The notes under the pieces are model-generated. The model searched no databases, was not told the origin of the DNA, and saw nothing but the letters and a program-made list of their open reading frames with translations. Made by a program: the position numbers and the translations under genes. A stretch of DNA of 17,107 nucleotides, taken from Chloroflexota bacterium (GTDB lineage Bacteria > Chloroflexota > Limnocylindria > Limnocylindrales > CSP1-4). The stretch spans positions 1-17,107 of the forward strand of contig JAJYDP010000022.1 of assembly GCA_021777365.1 (NCBI GenBank), given 5' to 3'. Below are positions 1 to 7,926 of this stretch, in pieces. Each line of letters opens with the position of its first letter. Positions within the stretch are counted from its first letter, which is position 1.

Positions 1-108
1 CGCGACGGCGTAGCCGCCCGCCAGCGCGCCGGCGGCCCCGGCCGCGAGCGCGGCGAGCAGGAGGAGCGCGGCCGCGAGGCACCCGCAGCCCGCGCCGGTG
101 GCCCTCAC
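1..108 (-). CDS. Exported/membrane protein, N-terminal 36 residues (partial)
   Basis: The gene starts with a GTG whose last two bases overlap the TGA stop of the VirB4-like gene (GTGA junction), so the two are probably translationally coupled. The 36 visible residues are short on charge. One Arg near the start is followed by a Leu/Ala-rich stretch of about 20 residues (residues 11-32), which reads as a signal peptide or N-terminal membrane anchor. Two cysteines (residues 8 and 10) lie before the hydrophobic core, so this is not a normal lipobox. The rest of the gene lies outside the window. In related actinobacterial conjugation clusters the gene after the VirB4-like ATPase is often a secreted cell-wall hydrolase (NlpC/P60 or transglycosylase). 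That identity is an inference from position only, because no catalytic part is visible. Confidence 0.55.
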   Translation of the reverse strand, partial: MRATGAGCGCLAAALLLLAALAAGAAGALAGGYAVA

Positions 109-2255
109 CCGGTGTCGGGGGGTGCAGACCTCAGAGGGACAGGTGGATCGCGCAGGTCGGACGGCCGCGTCGTGAGCGCGGCGTACTCGCGCTCGGAGAC
201 CACGGCCTCGAAGGCGGCGTGGCTGCGGCCGACGAACAGCAGGCCCTCCCCCGGGCGGGCGTGGAGGAGCGAGCGGCGCTCGGCCGGCGTCAGGTCGAAG
301 TGGCGCGCGAGCGCGTCGGCGCCGTCGGGCGCCTGGCCCAGCAGGACCCGGATGTCGCACTGCTTGACGATCGGCTCGCCCGACTCGGAGCGCAGGAACT
401 CGACGATGTCCTGGGTCGCGAGGTGGAGCCCCGCGTTGTAGTGGCGGGCTGACCGGGCCAGCTCCTCGACGAACTCGGCGCCCGAGGCCTGGCGCATCAC
501 CTTCCACGCCTCGTCGACCACGACCAGCTTGGGCTCGAGGTCGCGCCGCACGGCGTCCCACAGCAGCCCGAGCGCGGCGAGCTGGGCGACCGCGCGCACC
601 TCGGGGTCCGAGACGGCGGAGAGGCCGACGACCAGCATCCGGCGGTCGAGCGGCGGGGCGCCGTCGGCCTCGAACAGCGGCGCGAGCGAGCCCGTGGCCC
701 AGCGCTCCAGGCGGGCGGCGAGGCTGCGGCCGCCCGGCTCGGCCTCGACCGCCCCGGCCAGCCCGGCGAGGGTCGGCGGCGTGCGGCCGTGGGTGGCGGG
801 GTCGGGGCCGATGCCCGCCGCCGCGTACACCGCGCGCAGCGCCCGGTCGAGCGCGGCCCGCTCCTCGCGCGCGAGGCCGCCGGCCATCGCGGCGACGAGG
901 CGCGTGAGCGAGGCGAGCTTCGCCGCCAGGCCCGCGTCCGACGCGGCGCCGGTCAGCGCGAACGGGTTGAGCCCCGCGCCCGCGCCGAGCTCGAGGTAGG
1001 TCCCGCCGAGCTCGGCCGCCAGGCGCCGGTAGTCGCCCAGGGGGTCGACCGCGAGCACCCGGACGCCGCGCATGAAGCAGCGGCCCATCTCGGCCCCGGT
1101 GAGCATCGTCTTGCCGGTGCCCGTCTGCCCGAGCACCAGCGCGTTGTGGCTGGTGTGCCCGAACCGGTCGAGCACGATCGGCGCGCCGGTCCGGCGGGCG
1201 ACCCCGTACAGGTGGCCCGACGGCTCGTACAGGTCCGACGCCGCGTGGAGCAGCGAGGCCGCGAGCGACGCCGAGTCGAGGTTGCGCTGGGCGATCGGCC
1301 GCGGCGCGGGGCCGGGCAGGACCGCGGCCCAGGCGTCGTCGAGGCGGAGGGTCGCGGGCTCGAGGTCGAGCCCGGCGCCCCGGGCCTCCGCGCGCAGCAG
1401 CTCGAGCCGCTCCGAGAGGCCCGCGCGGTCGGGCGCCTCGACGAGGAACACGGTGTCGGCGAGGTAGAGCCGGCCGTCCCCCTCGTGGACCCGCCGGCGG
1501 CCCTCCGTCGCCGACGCGCCGAGCCGCTCGCGCGCGACGTCGCCGAGCTCGCCGCGCTCGGCCGCCAGCCGCTCCGCCGCCCGGACCTGGCGCAGGCGGG
1601 CGGTGAGGAACGCCATCGCCTCGGGCCGCGACAGCGGCCGGACCCGCGTCGCCGCGGCGGCGATCCCGGGCAGCGCCAGCAGCGCCGCCATCCAGCCCGG
1701 CGCGACCTCGGCCGGCCAGCGGCGGGACAGCGCCGCCGCTGAGACTAGCGAGCCCTCGCCCTCCGCGAAGCCCGGGTGCAGGCGGTATGTGGCTCCCGCC
1801 CGCGCCACGTCGGCCCACAGAGCCGCCACCTCCCCCGGCTCCAGCCGACGGGCGGCGACCCCCTGCTCCTCGGCGGCTCGCTCGACGACACTGATGGCGC
1901 GGTCGAGCTCGGGGCCCGACGCCGCGTCGAGGAAGAGGTACGCGCGCCGAAGCGGCCGCCGGGGCGCCGCCGCGCGCTCCCGGTACAGCGCCGCGTACCC
2001 CCGGTACCACTCCCGAGCCCGTCGCCCCGAGACCCGCCCCTCGAGCAGGCCGAGGTGTTCCGACGGCGGCCGGTCGGCGGGCACCGAGAGCAGCGTGAAC
2101 GGCCGCGGCACCGCGTCGTACACCGCCGCCAGCGCCTCCAGCGCCGCCTCGCGCTCGGCCTCGGTCATCAGTTCGAGGCTCACCGGCGCGAGCTCGAGGC
2201 CGACGACGGCTCGGCCCCCACACCGGAAGACATCAGCCCCGACACACCCAGACAT
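105..2255 (-). CDS. VirB4/TraC-family conjugation (type IV secretion) ATPase
   Basis: From the ATG at 2255 the product has 716 residues. The N-terminal ~300 residues resemble the poorly conserved VirB4/TraC N-domain, including a short acidic-helical segment around residues 28-45. The P-loop domain follows, with Walker A GQTGTGKTM at 376-384, a VLAVDPLGDY strand-2 motif near 400-408, Walker B LVVVDEAW at 577-584 and the family motif ATQDIVEF at 613-620. Such hexameric ATPases power substrate transfer and pilus assembly at the inner face of the membrane. Downstream it overlaps an exported-protein gene (GTGA). The start is uncertain. There is no clear Shine-Dalgarno before 2255, and the first ~15 codons have looser codon choice than the rest. 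Conserved sequence begins by about 2235, so the native 5' end may have been replaced by a rearrangement. The frame stays open far upstream into the IS, which is not evidence of coding. Confidence 0.87.
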   Translation of the reverse strand: MSGCVGADVFRCGGRAVVGLELAPVSLELMTEAEREAALEALAAVYDAVPRPFTLLSVPADRPPSEHLGLLEGRVSGRRAREWYRGYAALYRERAAAPRRPLRRAYLFLDAASGPELDRAISVVERAAEEQGVAARRLEPGEVAALWADVARAGATYRLHPGFAEGEGSLVSAAALSRRWPAEVAPGWMAALLALPGIAAAATRVRPLSRPEAMAFLTARLRQVRAAERLAAERGELGDVARERLGASATEGRRRVHEGDGRLYLADTVFLVEAPDRAGLSERLELLRAEARGAGLDLEPATLRLDDAWAAVLPGPAPRPIAQRNLDSASLAASLLHAASDLYEPSGHLYGVARRTGAPIVLDRFGHTSHNALVLGQTGTGKTMLTGAEMGRCFMRGVRVLAVDPLGDYRRLAAELGGTYLELGAGAGLNPFALTGAASDAGLAAKLASLTRLVAAMAGGLAREERAALDRALRAVYAAAGIGPDPATHGRTPPTLAGLAGAVEAEPGGRSLAARLERWATGSLAPLFEADGAPPLDRRMLVVGLSAVSDPEVRAVAQLAALGLLWDAVRRDLEPKLVVVDEAWKVMRQASGAEFVEELARSARHYNAGLHLATQDIVEFLRSESGEPIVKQCDIRVLLGQAPDGADALARHFDLTPAERRSLLHARPGEGLLFVGRSHAAFEAVVSEREYAALTTRPSDLRDPPVPLRSAPPDTG

Positions 2256-2423
2256 CCACGAAGGAGCCCGGCTAACGGCAAGCCGTTGTCGGTTGAACGA
2301 AATACCTCCGGCGTGGGTCAGGTGCACTGCGCTGTGGGCCATGCCGCCAAGTTTCGCTCGACGCAACCGGAATGCAATGGGTTTTGTGTACGTTCCAGCG
2401 GCAGACGACCTTGATAGCCGCGT
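2256..2423. other. Unassigned less GC-rich spacer between VirB4-like gene and IS21
   Basis: This stretch is visibly less GC-rich than the flanking VirB4 gene and the IS. None of the six translations resembles a known protein. It contains a GGAGGT on the minus strand at about 2306-2311, but no start codon follows at a usable distance. It is either the upstream region of the VirB4-like gene or a leftover of other inserted DNA. I see no tRNA, terminator or convincing promoter. Confidence 0.5.
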
Positions 2424-2517
2424 TGACAGCGGCCACGAGAAACTGGACGCAGGCGGACACGAAGCTGGACGCTGGCGGCCATCGAGAACTGATCGGCCGC
2501 GGCCACGAGATCTGGAC
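2424..2517 (+). repeat. IS21 left-end multiple terminal repeats (4 copies)
   Basis: Four direct copies of a ~19-20 bp unit, consensus GCGGCCACGAGAACTGGAC, begin near 2429, 2452, 2474 and 2499. The second copy has GGACAC in place of GGCCAC, and the third has GGCCATCGAG. The same unit occurs inverted at the right end, so these are the likely IstA binding sites. Confidence 0.85.
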
Positions 2518-2604
2518 ACCCGACCGACCGGCTCGCTGACGGCGCCCTGAATCGGCGTCCCTCCCCGGTTCACGCTGGGGGTTGCTGAGACAACCCAGGC
2601 GACC

Positions 2605-2611
2605 AGGGAGG
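2605..2611 (+). promoter_or_regulatory. Ribosome binding site deciding the istA start
   Basis: AGGGAGG ends six bases before the GTG at 2618. It favours that GTG over the adjacent GTG at 2615 (spacing too short) and over an upstream TTG at 2582. Confidence 0.7.
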
Positions 2612-2617
2612 GACGTG

Positions 2618-4105
2618 GTGAAGCATGCCGGAGACGTGGTGGAGATCCTCGAGGCGTACGACCTGACGGGCAGCCTGCGCGAGGCGGCGAGGCTGTCGGG
2701 CTGCTCGCCGATGACCGTCGCCCGGTACGTCCGGCTGCGCGAGCGGGGCCAGGCAGCCCCGGACCCGGTGCGCCGCGACCAGATCCTCGACCCGTACCTC
2801 GCCAAGCTCGAGGAGTGGGTCGAGCGCAGCCGGGGCCGGGTGCGCGCCGACGTCGCCCACGGGAAGCTGCTCGCGCTCGGCTTCGACGGCTCGGAGCGGA
2901 CCACGCGGCGGGCGGTGGCCGGGATCAAGCGCGCGTACGAGGCCGGGCACCGGCGCGTCTTCCGGCCCTGGATCCCCGAGCCCGGCATGTGGCTCCAGTT
3001 CGACTGGGGCAAGGGCCCCGCGATCGGCGGGCGCGACACGCTGCTGTGGTGCGCCTGGCTGGCCTGGAGCCGGTACCGGGTGGTCAGCCCGACCTGGGAC
3101 CGGACGCTGCCGACCGTGGTCGCCTGCCTCGACGAGACCCTCCGCCGGCTCGGGGGATGCCCGACGTACGCCCTCACCGACAACGAGCGGACGGTAACCG
3201 TCGACCGGATCGCCGGGATCGGCGTGCGGCACCCGGAGATCGTCGCCGCCGGCCGCCACTACGGGCTCCAGATCACGGCCTGCGTGCCGTTCGACCCGGA
3301 GTCCAAGGGCGGCAGCGAGGCGACCGTCCGGGTCGCCAAGGCCGACCTCGTGCCGACGGAGGCGAACCTGCTCCCGGCATACGGCTCGTTCGCCGAGCTG
3401 CGGGCCGCCTGCGACGCGTTCTGCGAGGGCGTCAACGCCCGGCCGCACCGCGAGACCCGGGAGGCGCCGGCCGACCGGCTGGCGGCCGAGCGCCGGCGGC
3501 TGCACCCGATCCCGGGCGAGGCCCACACGGTCGCCTTCGGCGTGACCCGCACCGTGGACGACGACTCGACGCTGCGCTTCGGGTCGGCCCGCTACAGCGT
3601 GCCCCACCGGCTCGTCGGCGAGCGGGTCTGGGTGCGGGTGGACGGCGACGAGCTCGTGGTCACCCACGCCGCCCGGGACGGCGCCCGCGAGGTCGCCCGG
3701 CACGCGCTCACGACGCCGGGCAGCCCGCGGATCGACCCCGCGCACTACCCGGAGCGGACGAGCGACCCGCTCCACCCGCGTCCGAGGCCCGCCAGCCCCG
3801 AGGAGGCCGCCTTCCTCGGCCTCGGGCCCGGCGCCGAGCGCTGGCTCGTCCTCGCCGCGGCGTCGGGCGCCGAGCGGATCCGGACGAAGATCCGCCGGGC
3901 GACCGAGCTCGCGATGCTCGTCGGCGGGGTCGAGGTCGAGCGCGCCCTGGGGCTGGCGGCCGAGGCCGGCCGCTTCGCCGACGGGGACCTCGAGGCGATC
4001 GTCGACCACCTGCGGCTCATGGGCGACCGCGGCCGGGTCCGCCTCGAGGCCGGCGACGACACCCTCCAGCCCGGCACCGGCGCCTGGGAGCTCGTCGGAC
4101 GCTGA
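2618..4105 (+). CDS. istA: IS21-family transposase IstA (DDE recombinase)
   Basis: The product has 495 residues, the usual IstA size. A helix-turn-helix at residues ~18-38 (SLREAARLSGCSPMTVARYV) binds the terminal repeats. An RNase H-fold DDE core follows, with candidate catalytic residues D129 (in LQFDWG), D188 (in ALTDNE) and E234 (in KGGSE). After that comes the C-terminal beta-rich region (GSARYSVPHRLVGERV) common to the family. IstA cuts the IS ends and joins them to the target. The GTG start at 2618 is set by the AGGGAGG site just upstream. The gene ends TGATG, overlapping the istB start by one base, so the two are translationally coupled. All catalytic residues are present and I see no frameshift. 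Confidence 0.95.
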   Translation: MKHAGDVVEILEAYDLTGSLREAARLSGCSPMTVARYVRLRERGQAAPDPVRRDQILDPYLAKLEEWVERSRGRVRADVAHGKLLALGFDGSERTTRRAVAGIKRAYEAGHRRVFRPWIPEPGMWLQFDWGKGPAIGGRDTLLWCAWLAWSRYRVVSPTWDRTLPTVVACLDETLRRLGGCPTYALTDNERTVTVDRIAGIGVRHPEIVAAGRHYGLQITACVPFDPESKGGSEATVRVAKADLVPTEANLLPAYGSFAELRAACDAFCEGVNARPHRETREAPADRLAAERRRLHPIPGEAHTVAFGVTRTVDDDSTLRFGSARYSVPHRLVGERVWVRVDGDELVVTHAARDGAREVARHALTTPGSPRIDPAHYPERTSDPLHPRPRPASPEEAAFLGLGPGAERWLVLAAASGAERIRTKIRRATELAMLVGGVEVERALGLAAEAGRFADGDLEAIVDHLRLMGDRGRVRLEAGDDTLQPGTGAWELVGR

Positions 4106-4986
4106 TGGTCGGCCCCGCCCACGACCCGCTCGAGACCCGGTCCCGGCTCGCGGGCGCCGAGGACTCCGAGGAGTTCTCCCGCTGGCGACAGCTGCCGCCG
4201 AGGCTCCGCCCGGCCGAGCCGGCGCCGCTCCCGCCCGACGTGCTGCGGCTGCTCCACCGACTCCGGCTGCGCTACTTCCGCGAGGCGGCACCGGTCGTGA
4301 TCGCCCGCGCCCGCGACGAGGCCTGGGACCACGCCGACCTGCTCAAGGTGCTCCTCGCCGAGGAGGCGGCCGGCCGGGACCGGTCGACCCGGGAGATGCA
4401 CCGCAGGGCGGCCCGGCTCCCGTCGGGCAAGACGTTCGACGCCTGGGACCCGAAGGCGTCGGCGATCCCGGCCGAGGCCCAGTGGGCGCTGCGCACCCTG
4501 GACTGGATCGGCCGGGCCGAGAACCTGGTGCTGGTCGGGCCGTCCGGCACCGGCAAGAGCCACTTCGCCGAGGCCATCGCCCACGCCGCGATCGACCGCG
4601 ACCTGCGGGTGTCCTGGTTCAGCCTGGAGTCGCTCACGGCCACCATCGCCCGGTCGCGGATCGACGCCACCACCGGCAGGGTCGTCGAGCGGATCGTCCG
4701 CTCCGAGCTCGTGGTCGTGGACGACATCGGCCTCCTGCCCGCCGGCGCCGACGAGGCCGAGGCGCTGTACCGGCTGGTCGACGCCGCGTACGAGAAGCGG
4801 TCGCTGATCCTGACCTCGAACCTGCACCCGGCGCGCTTCGACACGATCTTCCCGAAGGGCCTGGCCACGGCCGCGGTCGACCGGCTGCTCCACCACGCCC
4901 ACGTGATCGTCACCGAGGGCCGGTCGCACCGCCTCGCCGAGGCGCTCGACGGGCGCGGGGTCCGGCCGCTCGACACCGCCCCCTGA
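4105..4986 (+). CDS. istB: IS21-family helper ATPase IstB
   Basis: The product has 293 residues and is a AAA+ ATPase related to DnaC/DnaA. Walker A is GPSGTGKS at 145-152, Walker B is LVVVDD at 202-207, and a sensor-like ILTSNL lies at about 225-230. IstB assembles on target DNA and licenses IstA-mediated insertion, acting as target selector. The N-terminal ~110 residues are an alpha-helical IstA/target-binding segment. They are somewhat longer than in the best-known IstB proteins, with an extra Pro/Arg-rich leader (residues 1-45). The start ATG overlaps the istA stop by one base. About 55 bp follow the stop before the right-end repeat array begins. Confidence 0.95.
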   Translation: MVGPAHDPLETRSRLAGAEDSEEFSRWRQLPPRLRPAEPAPLPPDVLRLLHRLRLRYFREAAPVVIARARDEAWDHADLLKVLLAEEAAGRDRSTREMHRRAARLPSGKTFDAWDPKASAIPAEAQWALRTLDWIGRAENLVLVGPSGTGKSHFAEAIAHAAIDRDLRVSWFSLESLTATIARSRIDATTGRVVERIVRSELVVVDDIGLLPAGADEAEALYRLVDAAYEKRSLILTSNLHPARFDTIFPKGLATAAVDRLLHHAHVIVTEGRSHRLAEALDGRGVRPLDTAP

Positions 4987-5040
4987 CGCAGCGCCGCTCC
5001 GTCCGCGCTGAGGCGCGCAATTCGCCCCGGGCCGCCAGTC

Positions 5041-5172
5041 GAGATCCGTGGCCGCCTGCGCTCAGGTTTCGTGGCCGCGGGTCCGCGAACGGCATCGTCG
5101 CGGGCAGTTTCGATGTCCGCCGGTGGGCAGCTTCAGTGGCCGCCCGTGGGCTGATTCACGTGGCCCTTGACA
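5041..5172 (-). repeat. IS21 right-end multiple terminal repeats (5 copies)
   Basis: Read on the minus strand, five copies of the left-end unit occur, starting near 5166, 5144, 5121, 5078 and 5056 (core GGCGGCCACGAAACTG). The third carries the same GGACA variant as the second left-end copy. The outermost copy is the inverted-repeat terminus. It also encodes the last codons and the stop of the truncated CBS-HEPN gene. Confidence 0.82.
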
Positions 5173-5842
5173 GAGGAGCCTCGGTCAGGTTGATGTCGAT
5201 ACGACTGAGCGCCGCTGCCGATCGCCCCGAGTCGACGAGGTCTCTGACCAGGTGCACGGCCGCATTACGCACGCCGGCGAGGCCCTCCGTGCGGTTGTTC
5301 CAATGGCGCTCGTCCGGGTCGCCCAGGGCGGCCCTGAGAAGTGCGTTCCGGCGGACGACCTCGAGCAGGTCGCTCAGGTAGAAGTAGGAGATCCAGCCCA
5401 ACTCGAGGTTGTCACGGCGTGCCCGGGCCCTAACCGTCTCGAGCTCGCCCCGTCGTTGGTTCGGCAGCAGCAGGTAGGCCTCGTCGTCTCCAACACGTTC
5501 GCGCACGAACGCGGCGAGCCGTGACTCGAACTCGGCGATACGAAGGAAGAAGTAGGTCCGAGCCGGCTGCTTGTTCAAGTCGCTCGTGGTGATGACCCCT
5601 GAGATCGAGCGTCCCTCGAACACGAACAGGAAGGGCTGGGCCTGGAGGCCCTCGAGCAGCTCGGAAAGCGAGGCGTCGCCGCTGACCAGCACATCGGGCG
5701 AAATCGATCGCGTGGCGTCGCCGACCACCTTGACCGCCGTCTCAGCAAGGGCCTCCTTGGCCACCCAGAAGCTCGGGCGACCCCCAACGAGGACTGGGGC
5801 GTGGTCGTAGTTCAGGCGCTCCATCAACTCGAACGCGGCCAC
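5156..5842 (-). pseudogene. CBS-HEPN domain protein, truncated at both ends
   Basis: The minus strand encodes 228 readable residues. Residues ~1-35 look like the last part of a first CBS repeat (AFELMERLNYDHAPVLVGG then a WVAKEAL helix). Residues ~45-95 form a second CBS repeat (SPDVLVSGDASLSELLEGL, FVFEGRSISGVITTSDL). Residues ~110-215 are helical and end in a HEPN-like motif R192-N-A-A-V-H197. CBS pairs usually bind adenine nucleotides. HEPN domains with R-x4-H are often RNases, so a nucleotide-gated RNase is plausible (inference). The final residues LSRAT and the TGA stop come from the IS21 right end, so the true C-terminus is lost, probably only a short piece. The N-terminus stops inside CBS 1, where the opposite-strand DUF499 fragment begins. 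An ATG at 5824 could still start a shorter product. No good ribosome site is seen. Confidence 0.68.
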
Positions 5843-7660
5843 CCAGACTTGATGAGCCTCGTACGCGACGACTGGTCCAGGCACGCCGGCTTCCAGCGTG
5901 TCCGCTCGACCGTCTCGATCTTCGCGCTCGCCGCGTATCACTGGATCCAGGAGCACAAGGCAGGGCGATGGGCACCGGACCTTGTCAACGTAGGAGACCT
6001 CCCGCTTGGGGTCGTCTTGGAAGCAATCCTGTCGTCCGGCCTCCTGCACGGGAATGAGCGCGCCGTCCAGGGGTTCCGCCAAGTCGCCTCCACCGACGTT
6101 GTCACGCGCGACGGTTCGGGGGGCCGCGCCAGAGACCTCGACCGCCTGATCGCCGAGCGAGGCCTCGACGTCGGGCAGCCCGCGCCAGCGCAGCGGATGG
6201 CAACGGCCCTCTACTGCTACTCGCTGGTTCCGCGCGACCAGGCGCGGCGCGGTGCTACCAAGGCCGAGCTGCTCTCCGCCGCCTACGAGCCGCGAGTGCC
6301 GTTCCACGCCGCCGACGAGGTGTTCGGGCTGACCACTGGCGATGATGACGGGCTGGGCGCACTGGAGACACCCACGATCGCGGACGGGTCCGTGGCGGCC
6401 CGCTACCGGCTGTCGATCTCGCAGACGCCGCAGATGTTCTACCGGCAGGCGAAGGCCACCATCGCGCCGCCCGAACGCGACGCCTTCCTATGGGAGCGCG
6501 CGAAGGTCCTCGCGTCGCCGGGTCCCTTCGACGCGGTGCTGACGATCGACCAGGGAGACCACCCTGGCATACCCCTTGGCAGGCTATTCGGCGAGGTCGA
6601 CCAGAACTCGCGGACGCGGCTCGTCGTGCTCGACCCTCGGCGATGGACGCTCCTCAACGGCCGGGACACGCCGACGCGCGCCGACATCGAGTCGCTCCTC
6701 GGGGTGGGCGTCTCCCCGCTCCCGGTCGACAACGCCGCCTCGTGTGTCGTTGCGTGCGTCAACACCCAGCGCCGCGACGACGCGCGCAAGCGCGCGACCG
6801 ACCACCTCGCCTGGAAGTCAGTCGCGAGTCAGCTCCAAGGCGACCCGGAGCGCCACGACGAAGCCCTCGCTCACGCCAAGACGAGCGCCGACAAGCTCGA
6901 CCGAGAGATCCGGCGCGCGTTCCAGCACTACGCGTTCCTGATCCGCGGGTCCGAGCGGATCGAGGTCGACTGGCGCCGGTTCGATGACGACGAGTCCTCG
7001 TCCCTGCAGGGCAACCGGGTCTGGGCGGAGATGGCCGTTGCCGGGCGCGCCGCCGGGTCCACGGGTGTGGCAGGCGCCTACCTGGGGACCCTGCTCGACC
7101 GGATCTCGCGGGATCTCACCCTCAAGGAGGTCTCGCAGGCGTTCTACAAGAACCCCGTCTTTCCGCTCGTGCGAAGCACGGAGGACATTCGGACGGCGAT
7201 CTTCGAATTGACGCGGGCCGGCTGGGCGGTGATTGGCCCGGATTCCGCTCCACTCGACATCCGGACCCGCGCGGATCTCTCGATCGGATCGATGGACCAG
7301 ACCCTGCGGCGGTTCGTGCCCGAGCCCATCCCAGAGGGGCGGCCAGACGGACATACCAATGCCGGTGAGGCGACGATACCGGCGTGGGAAGGAGGTGGGA
7401 AGGCGTCATCCGAAGGCCGCCAATACCTCCGGGGAACCCTCCGGTTCCTCAACCAGAGCGTCGTGGGACCTGATGCGAGGCAGCGAGCAAGCGACCTCTT
7501 CTGGGCTCTGTACGATGCTCTCGAGCCCGCGGGCAACGGGGACGTGCAGCTGCTCGACGCCACTGTCGCCGTGACCGCTGAGAAGCGAACGCTCGAGGAT
7601 CTGAAGGCCGCGGCCGAGAAGGCCGGCGCACAGTGGCGCGAGGAGAACATCGAGTTCTGA
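5840..7660 (+). pseudogene. DUF499 protein, C-terminal half only
   Basis: About 606 residues match the second half of DUF499 proteins, large P-loop NTPases (~1000+ residues) found in phage-defence and restriction-like loci. Visible family-like segments are the opening HPDLMSLVRDDW, then GFQRVRSTVSIFALAAYHW, the GATKAELLSAAY region, RLVVLDPRRWTLLNG in the middle and a helical C-terminus ending EENIEF. The Walker A/B half is absent. Upstream of H1 (5840) the plus strand is merely antisense to the CBS-HEPN gene, so the gene is 5'-truncated. An ATG at 5801 keeps the frame open for 13 extra codons, but those are not conserved. I infer a decayed defence gene. It could be expressed as a fragment but should lack ATPase function. 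A 266-bp gap separates it from the ABC-3C genes. Confidence 0.68.
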
Positions 7661-7926
7661 CTGGATCGTCTGCCGGCGAGTCCCCATCGAAATGGGAGGG
7701 TTGTGACATCCGGTGTTCGCGAGCCTGACGTTCCGGCGGATCTGGCACTGACATTCCCGCGGCGTCCGCCACAGGTGATTTCGTGCGGCATTCGGCGTCC
7801 ACAGGGCTCCGCGTGCCGCCGACGTGACCCTTTGCCACGCGCAGGGTGCTCGAGGATGCTTCTGAACCGCGGTACAGCGCCTCTTCCGTCGGCTACGATC
7901 TCTGCCACCGGCGCAATCGGGGGTTG
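7661..7926 (+). promoter_or_regulatory. Upstream region of the ABC-3C operon with possible promoter
   Basis: No gene is supported here. A TACGAT at 7894-7899 could be a -10 box with a weak GGTACA -35 at 7871-7876 (17-bp gap), giving a leader of about 20 nt before the ATG at 7927. An imperfect direct repeat, CGGCGTCC...CACAGG, occurs at 7760-7775 and 7793-7805 and might be an operator. Both readings are tentative. Confidence 0.3.

Larger units (their letters stand above)
2424..5172 (+). mobile_element. IS21-family insertion sequence
   Basis: The element is about 2.75 kb and carries the two-gene istA-istB arrangement. The outer ends match imperfectly as inverted repeats. Left is TGACAGCGGCCACGAGAAAC; the right end read inward is TGTCAAGGGCCACGTGAATC. 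Both begin with TG and share GGCCACG. Inside each end lie several more copies of a ~20-bp unit, as is typical of IS21 (multiple transposase binding sites). I find no matching 4-8 bp direct repeat at the flanks (left ...GCCGCGT, right GAGGAGC...). The insertion may therefore have been followed by a deletion or recombination, or the ends may be off by a few bases. Both genes are intact, so the element may still be active. Confidence 0.9.

Noticed and set aside
789..1742. Long plus-strand open frame opposite the VirB4-like gene
   Set aside because: Its product is an Arg/Ala/Gly/Pro-rich antisense artefact of high GC. The minus strand carries the full set of ATPase motifs.
2815..4104. Open frame running in another frame through istA and into istB
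   Set aside because: Only its istB part is real. The upstream portion is an out-of-frame reading of istA, low in complexity and without motifs.
5843..6307. Upstream extension of the CBS-HEPN frame on the minus strand
   Set aside because: It is antisense to the clearly conserved DUF499 fragment and shows no CBS or other family similarity.
7703..7926. Small plus-strand ORF before the nuclease gene
   Set aside because: Its 74-residue product has no recognisable features or ribosome site. The stretch is better read as an upstream regulatory region.
7846..7926. Upstream ATG for the nuclease gene
   Set aside because: The extra 27 residues are not family-like, and the ATG at 7927 has a G-rich site at a better position.
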